In this document: positions 5,014 through 7,175 of the stretch, one piece after another | How positions within the stretch are numbered: the stretch's first letter is position 1 | Layout of the letters: each line of letters starts with the position of its first letter | Source of the DNA: Oligoflexia bacterium | Lineage (GTDB): Bacteria; Bdellovibrionota; JAFGOL01 | Direction: 5' to 3' | DNA length: 7,175 nucleotides | Assembly (NCBI GenBank): GCA_016926495.1 | Contig: JAFGOL010000011.1 | Coordinates: 1 to 7,175, forward strand | Translations under genes and position numbers: made by a program | Notes under the pieces: model-generated | Told to the model about the DNA's origin: nothing | Databases searched by the model: none | The model's input: the letters and a program-made list of their open reading frames with translations, nothing else

Positions 5014-6744
5014 CTATTCAACATTATCCGCCAGTGCAGTCAAACTCACTCCCGACGGCCGCGCTATATACCTGTATGATCCCCAGCCGTTTACAGCCCT
5101 GCCTGAACTGGTGGCAAGGCTTAATCCCGAAAGCCTTTCCCCGCCGTATTTTATTGCATTAATTACGTCACTGTAGTTATACAGCGGCTCTTTGGCGAAA
5201 ATCATTGCGGCAAGACCCGCCGCGTAGGGAGCCGCCATGGATGTTCCGTCCATGGTTTCGTATTCGTTCCAACACTCATCGACACAGTCCGTATCATGAC
5301 CTTTAACTTTTAAATCTAGAATCGCGACTCCTTTTCCATTGGTACTAATGTCAGATGTAAATCTAAACCCGACATAACAGGCTGCCTGATTTGCGCAATC
5401 CGGCAGGCGATCTTCAAACAGGTAGTAATAACTGCCCGTACTGCCACCGTAATATTCCGCTATAGCGTCTTCAGAAAACGGATCTCCTGAATTATCATGA
5501 TAAACGCCCAACAAATCGTCATCATCAGGAATATCGTATCCCAGATAATATGAAAGTACGACTGATTCGTAACTGGCTGCCGAACCGATATTTCTGGATA
5601 TAGTGCCATCTTTCGAATTGTCATAATTAATACTGGAACCGTCATAATTATCGGGATTAGTCATGGCATCGTAGCCTAGTACAGTATTGCTATCGCTCCA
5701 ATTCCCGGTGGGAGACCAGTTATGCCCTGAACCCTCAAACGTGTAGATGTCAGTTTCCTCGGCGTAATAAGTACTATAGATGTCAACTCCGGGTGCAGCC
5801 ACATCAACACTGGTTGTTCCGTAGTTTGAAAAAGACGCTAAATCTCCGTCCTGTTCAATAGCTGCGACACACAATATATTGTCAAGATCAAACGCGCACG
5901 GATACGTAGGCGTAACTTCAACATTTTCGCCTTCGTTACCGGCCGCAACCACAAAAAGCACTCCGTCGGCAGCCGCATCAGATATTGCTTCCCTGTACGC
6001 GGGGTTGGCAGACGTACCGCCCAGGCTCATGTTAATTACCTTTGCTCCGTGTGAAACCGCATAGTCAATACCTAGAATAATACCTGACGTATTTCCGGCG
6101 CCTGTAGCGTCAAGTACTCTTACGGCCATTATGCTCGCTTTCCAGCAAACGCCCGTAACTCCTGTATTATTATTGCCTTTAGCCCCTATAATACCGGCAA
6201 CGTGGGTTCCGTGGCCGTGAAGATCCATGGGGTCTCCGTCCTCACCGTCTACAAAATCTTCACCATGATTAGCCGCCCCGGTCCACATGTTCGCCGAAAG
6301 ATCTTCCTGATTGTAATTTACCCCGGTATCCAGTACGGCTACTATTACGGAGCTGCAATCCGTGCTGTAATCCCAGGCACTTTCCATGTCCATCCCGTAA
6401 GCACCATGAAGCCCCCACAAGGACGAGTAAGAAGCATCGTTAGGTTCTCTTGCGGAAATCCTGTATATATAGTCAGGCTGCACGGCTTCAACATCAGGAT
6501 TTTTCGCGTACTCATCAACGGCGGCCATTACGCTTTTTGAACTGCCAAGCCTGACCAGTTTGTAACCCGAGCGACCCACGGACGTAATCATTTTATCGCC
6601 CGCGGCCCTTATCGAGGCTGCCTGCACATCTTTAGCGGTATTCTCCCTGAATTTTACAAGGATTTCGGTTTTGGAATAATCCGGCGCTGAAATACCTGCG
6701 GCAAAAGAAGCGCCTGAAAACAACATTATAAAAAAGAACAGCAA
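5014..6744 (-). CDS. Secreted subtilisin-like serine protease (S8) with inserted domain
   Basis: 576 residues from a TTG start. Residues 1-16 are a hydrophobic signal sequence ending ASFA-A, unusual in lacking a basic n-region. Residues 24-96 form an I9/fervidolysin-type propeptide (EILVKF to VQPDYIYRI). The S8 domain has a complete catalytic set: D139 in AVLDTG, H178 in HGHGTHVAG, oxyanion N270 in VVAAGN and S502 in DGTSMAAP. Between APGVDIYST (318-325) and the serine loop, where most subtilases have about 20-30 residues, there are roughly 160 extra residues (329-492). They are rich in Tyr, Asp, Gly and Ser, with a DDDD run and four of the eight cysteines. The pattern (NWSPTGNWS, VVLSYYLGYD, VGFRFTSD, LDLKVKG) resembles beta-sandwich insertions in secreted proteases. 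After autoprocessing it should degrade proteins in the periplasm or outside. It lies 18 bases after the fibronectin-III lipoprotein gene and 13 before the propeptide-like gene, in one operon. Confidence 0.92.
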   Translation of the reverse strand: MLFFFIMLFSGASFAAGISAPDYSKTEILVKFRENTAKDVQAASIRAAGDKMITSVGRSGYKLVRLGSSKSVMAAVDEYAKNPDVEAVQPDYIYRISAREPNDASYSSLWGLHGAYGMDMESAWDYSTDCSSVIVAVLDTGVNYNQEDLSANMWTGAANHGEDFVDGEDGDPMDLHGHGTHVAGIIGAKGNNNTGVTGVCWKASIMAVRVLDATGAGNTSGIILGIDYAVSHGAKVINMSLGGTSANPAYREAISDAAADGVLFVVAAGNEGENVEVTPTYPCAFDLDNILCVAAIEQDGDLASFSNYGTTSVDVAAPGVDIYSTYYAEETDIYTFEGSGHNWSPTGNWSDSNTVLGYDAMTNPDNYDGSSINYDNSKDGTISRNIGSAASYESVVLSYYLGYDIPDDDDLLGVYHDNSGDPFSEDAIAEYYGGSTGSYYYLFEDRLPDCANQAACYVGFRFTSDISTNGKGVAILDLKVKGHDTDCVDECWNEYETMDGTSMAAPYAAGLAAMIFAKEPLYNYSDVINAIKYGGERLSGLSLATSSGRAVNGWGSYRYIARPSGVSLTALADNVE

Positions 6745-6748
6745 TGTA

Positions 6749-6754
6749 ACCTCC
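6749..6754 (-). promoter_or_regulatory. Strong Shine-Dalgarno deciding the protease TTG start
   Basis: A perfect GGAGGT on the minus strand, four bases before the TTG at 6744 and in the gap after the TAA of the upstream gene. An in-frame TAA lies just upstream and the next ATG (codon 7) would cut the signal sequence in half, so the TTG is the start. Confidence 0.8.
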
Positions 6755-6762
6755 GGAATGTT

Positions 6763-7104
6763 TTATGGTTGAATACTCGCTTCTTCCGAAGCTGTACTGT
6801 AAACCTTGCCTGCACCGTAAGTCGCGTAAGCAGCGACCCTGACATACCAGGTTTTCCCGCTTTCAACGTCAATTGAAGCGGAAACAGGAGACGTGCTGCC
6901 GGTGACATACGGAACGTCAACGGCCTGAACGCCCGCGTCATTAACGCCAAAACCCTGCGTCTGGCTGTAATAAACCATGTAACCGCCCCCGCTTTTGTTT
7001 ACAGCGCTTTCCTTGTTGGCTGTCCAACTGATCAGGACACTGGAATTACCGCCCGATCCGCAGGACGCTAAAACAAAAAACAGTAATAAAAATAATTTCT
7101 TCAT
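6763..7104 (-). CDS. Small fibronectin type III-like lipoprotein
   Basis: 113 residues. MKKL, a hydrophobic stretch and VLASC give a textbook lipoprotein signal with the lipid-bearing Cys at 15, followed by a Gly/Ser-rich linker. The rest looks like a single fibronectin-III beta sandwich: SVLISWTAN near the start, GYMVYYSQ in the middle, and the typical late strands ASIDVESGKTWYVRVAAYA followed by SEEASI at the end. It has no catalytic motif. It is probably anchored in the outer membrane and could act in binding or presenting a partner; no function can be assigned from sequence. The gene starts 6 bases after the stop of an upstream gene (AGGGG Shine-Dalgarno at 7108-7112) and sits 18 bases before the protease, so the two exported proteins are co-expressed. 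The domain call is by pattern only. Confidence 0.78.
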   Translation of the reverse strand: MKKLFLLLFFVLASCGSGGNSSVLISWTANKESAVNKSGGGYMVYYSQTQGFGVNDAGVQAVDVPYVTGSTSPVSASIDVESGKTWYVRVAAYATYGAGKVYSTASEEASIQP

Positions 7105-7110
7105 AAACCC

Positions 7111-7175
7111 CTACTTTGTAAGCTCCTTATTTATCCACGCCCTTATCTGCGTGGCGTTTTCTTCTGTAATGCCTA
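7111..7175 (-). CDS. C-terminal end of an unidentified protein (runs off right edge)
   Basis: On the minus strand one frame is open from the right edge to a TAG at 7113-7111 and encodes 20 residues, GITEENATQIRAWINKELTK. The tail is charged and helical-looking. The other two frames stop earlier. Its stop lies six bases before the ATG of the fibronectin-III lipoprotein, which fits the tight spacing of the rest of the operon. The piece is too short to name. Confidence 0.5.
   Translation of the reverse strand, partial: GITEENATQIRAWINKELTK

Noticed and set aside
4569..5016. Propeptide-like protein as a broken C-terminal piece of the protease
   Set aside because: The protease is complete through its catalytic serine and C-terminus, and the small protein has its own Shine-Dalgarno, start and signal sequence, so they are separate genes.

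Overview
The window looks like part of a chromosome from a Gram-negative, moderate-GC bacterium. It holds seven protein-coding genes, all but one on the minus strand, packed with almost no spacing. The Gram-negative reading rests on two probable lipoproteins, a secreted subtilase and a CPA2 antiporter of KefB/KefC architecture. The plant/proteobacterial type of sucrose-phosphate synthase also fits. The sequence alone does not fix the phylum. No RNA gene, insertion sequence, CRISPR array or integration site was seen. The only intergenic gap longer than 20 bases is the 97-base divergent region at 1455-1551.

Left part (1-2637) is a sugar-nucleotide/sucrose module. A PfkB-family sugar kinase, probably a fructokinase, is followed 12 bases later by the first 188 codons of a sucrose-phosphate synthase that runs off the left edge. 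Divergently, on the plus strand, lies a GalT-like nucleotidyltransferase. It keeps the zinc site and the H-x-H-x-Q active site of GalT, but the second metal site appears lost. A coherent model is that the kinase supplies fructose 6-phosphate, the GalT-like enzyme handles the nucleoside-diphosphate-glucose / glucose 1-phosphate side, and the synthase joins them into sucrose 6-phosphate. The roles of the kinase and the GalT-like enzyme are inferred from family and context.

Right part (2634-7175) is a tight minus-strand operon. Reading right to left it holds the last 20 codons of an unknown protein, a small fibronectin-III-like lipoprotein, a secreted subtilisin-like serine protease, a small exported probable lipoprotein, and a CPA2-type cation/proton antiporter with RCK domains. 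Gaps are 6, 18, 13 and 0 bases. The most interesting point is the 143-residue exported protein just downstream of the protease. Its C-terminal half resembles a free-standing subtilisin propeptide (I9 / fervidolysin-prodomain-like), which suggests a separately encoded inhibitor, chaperone or immunity factor for the protease. The protease also carries an insertion of about 160 residues directly before its catalytic serine. Three successive genes in this operon use GTG or TTG starts, each with a supporting Shine-Dalgarno sequence. The two halves meet tail to tail with overlapping stop codons at 2634-2637.
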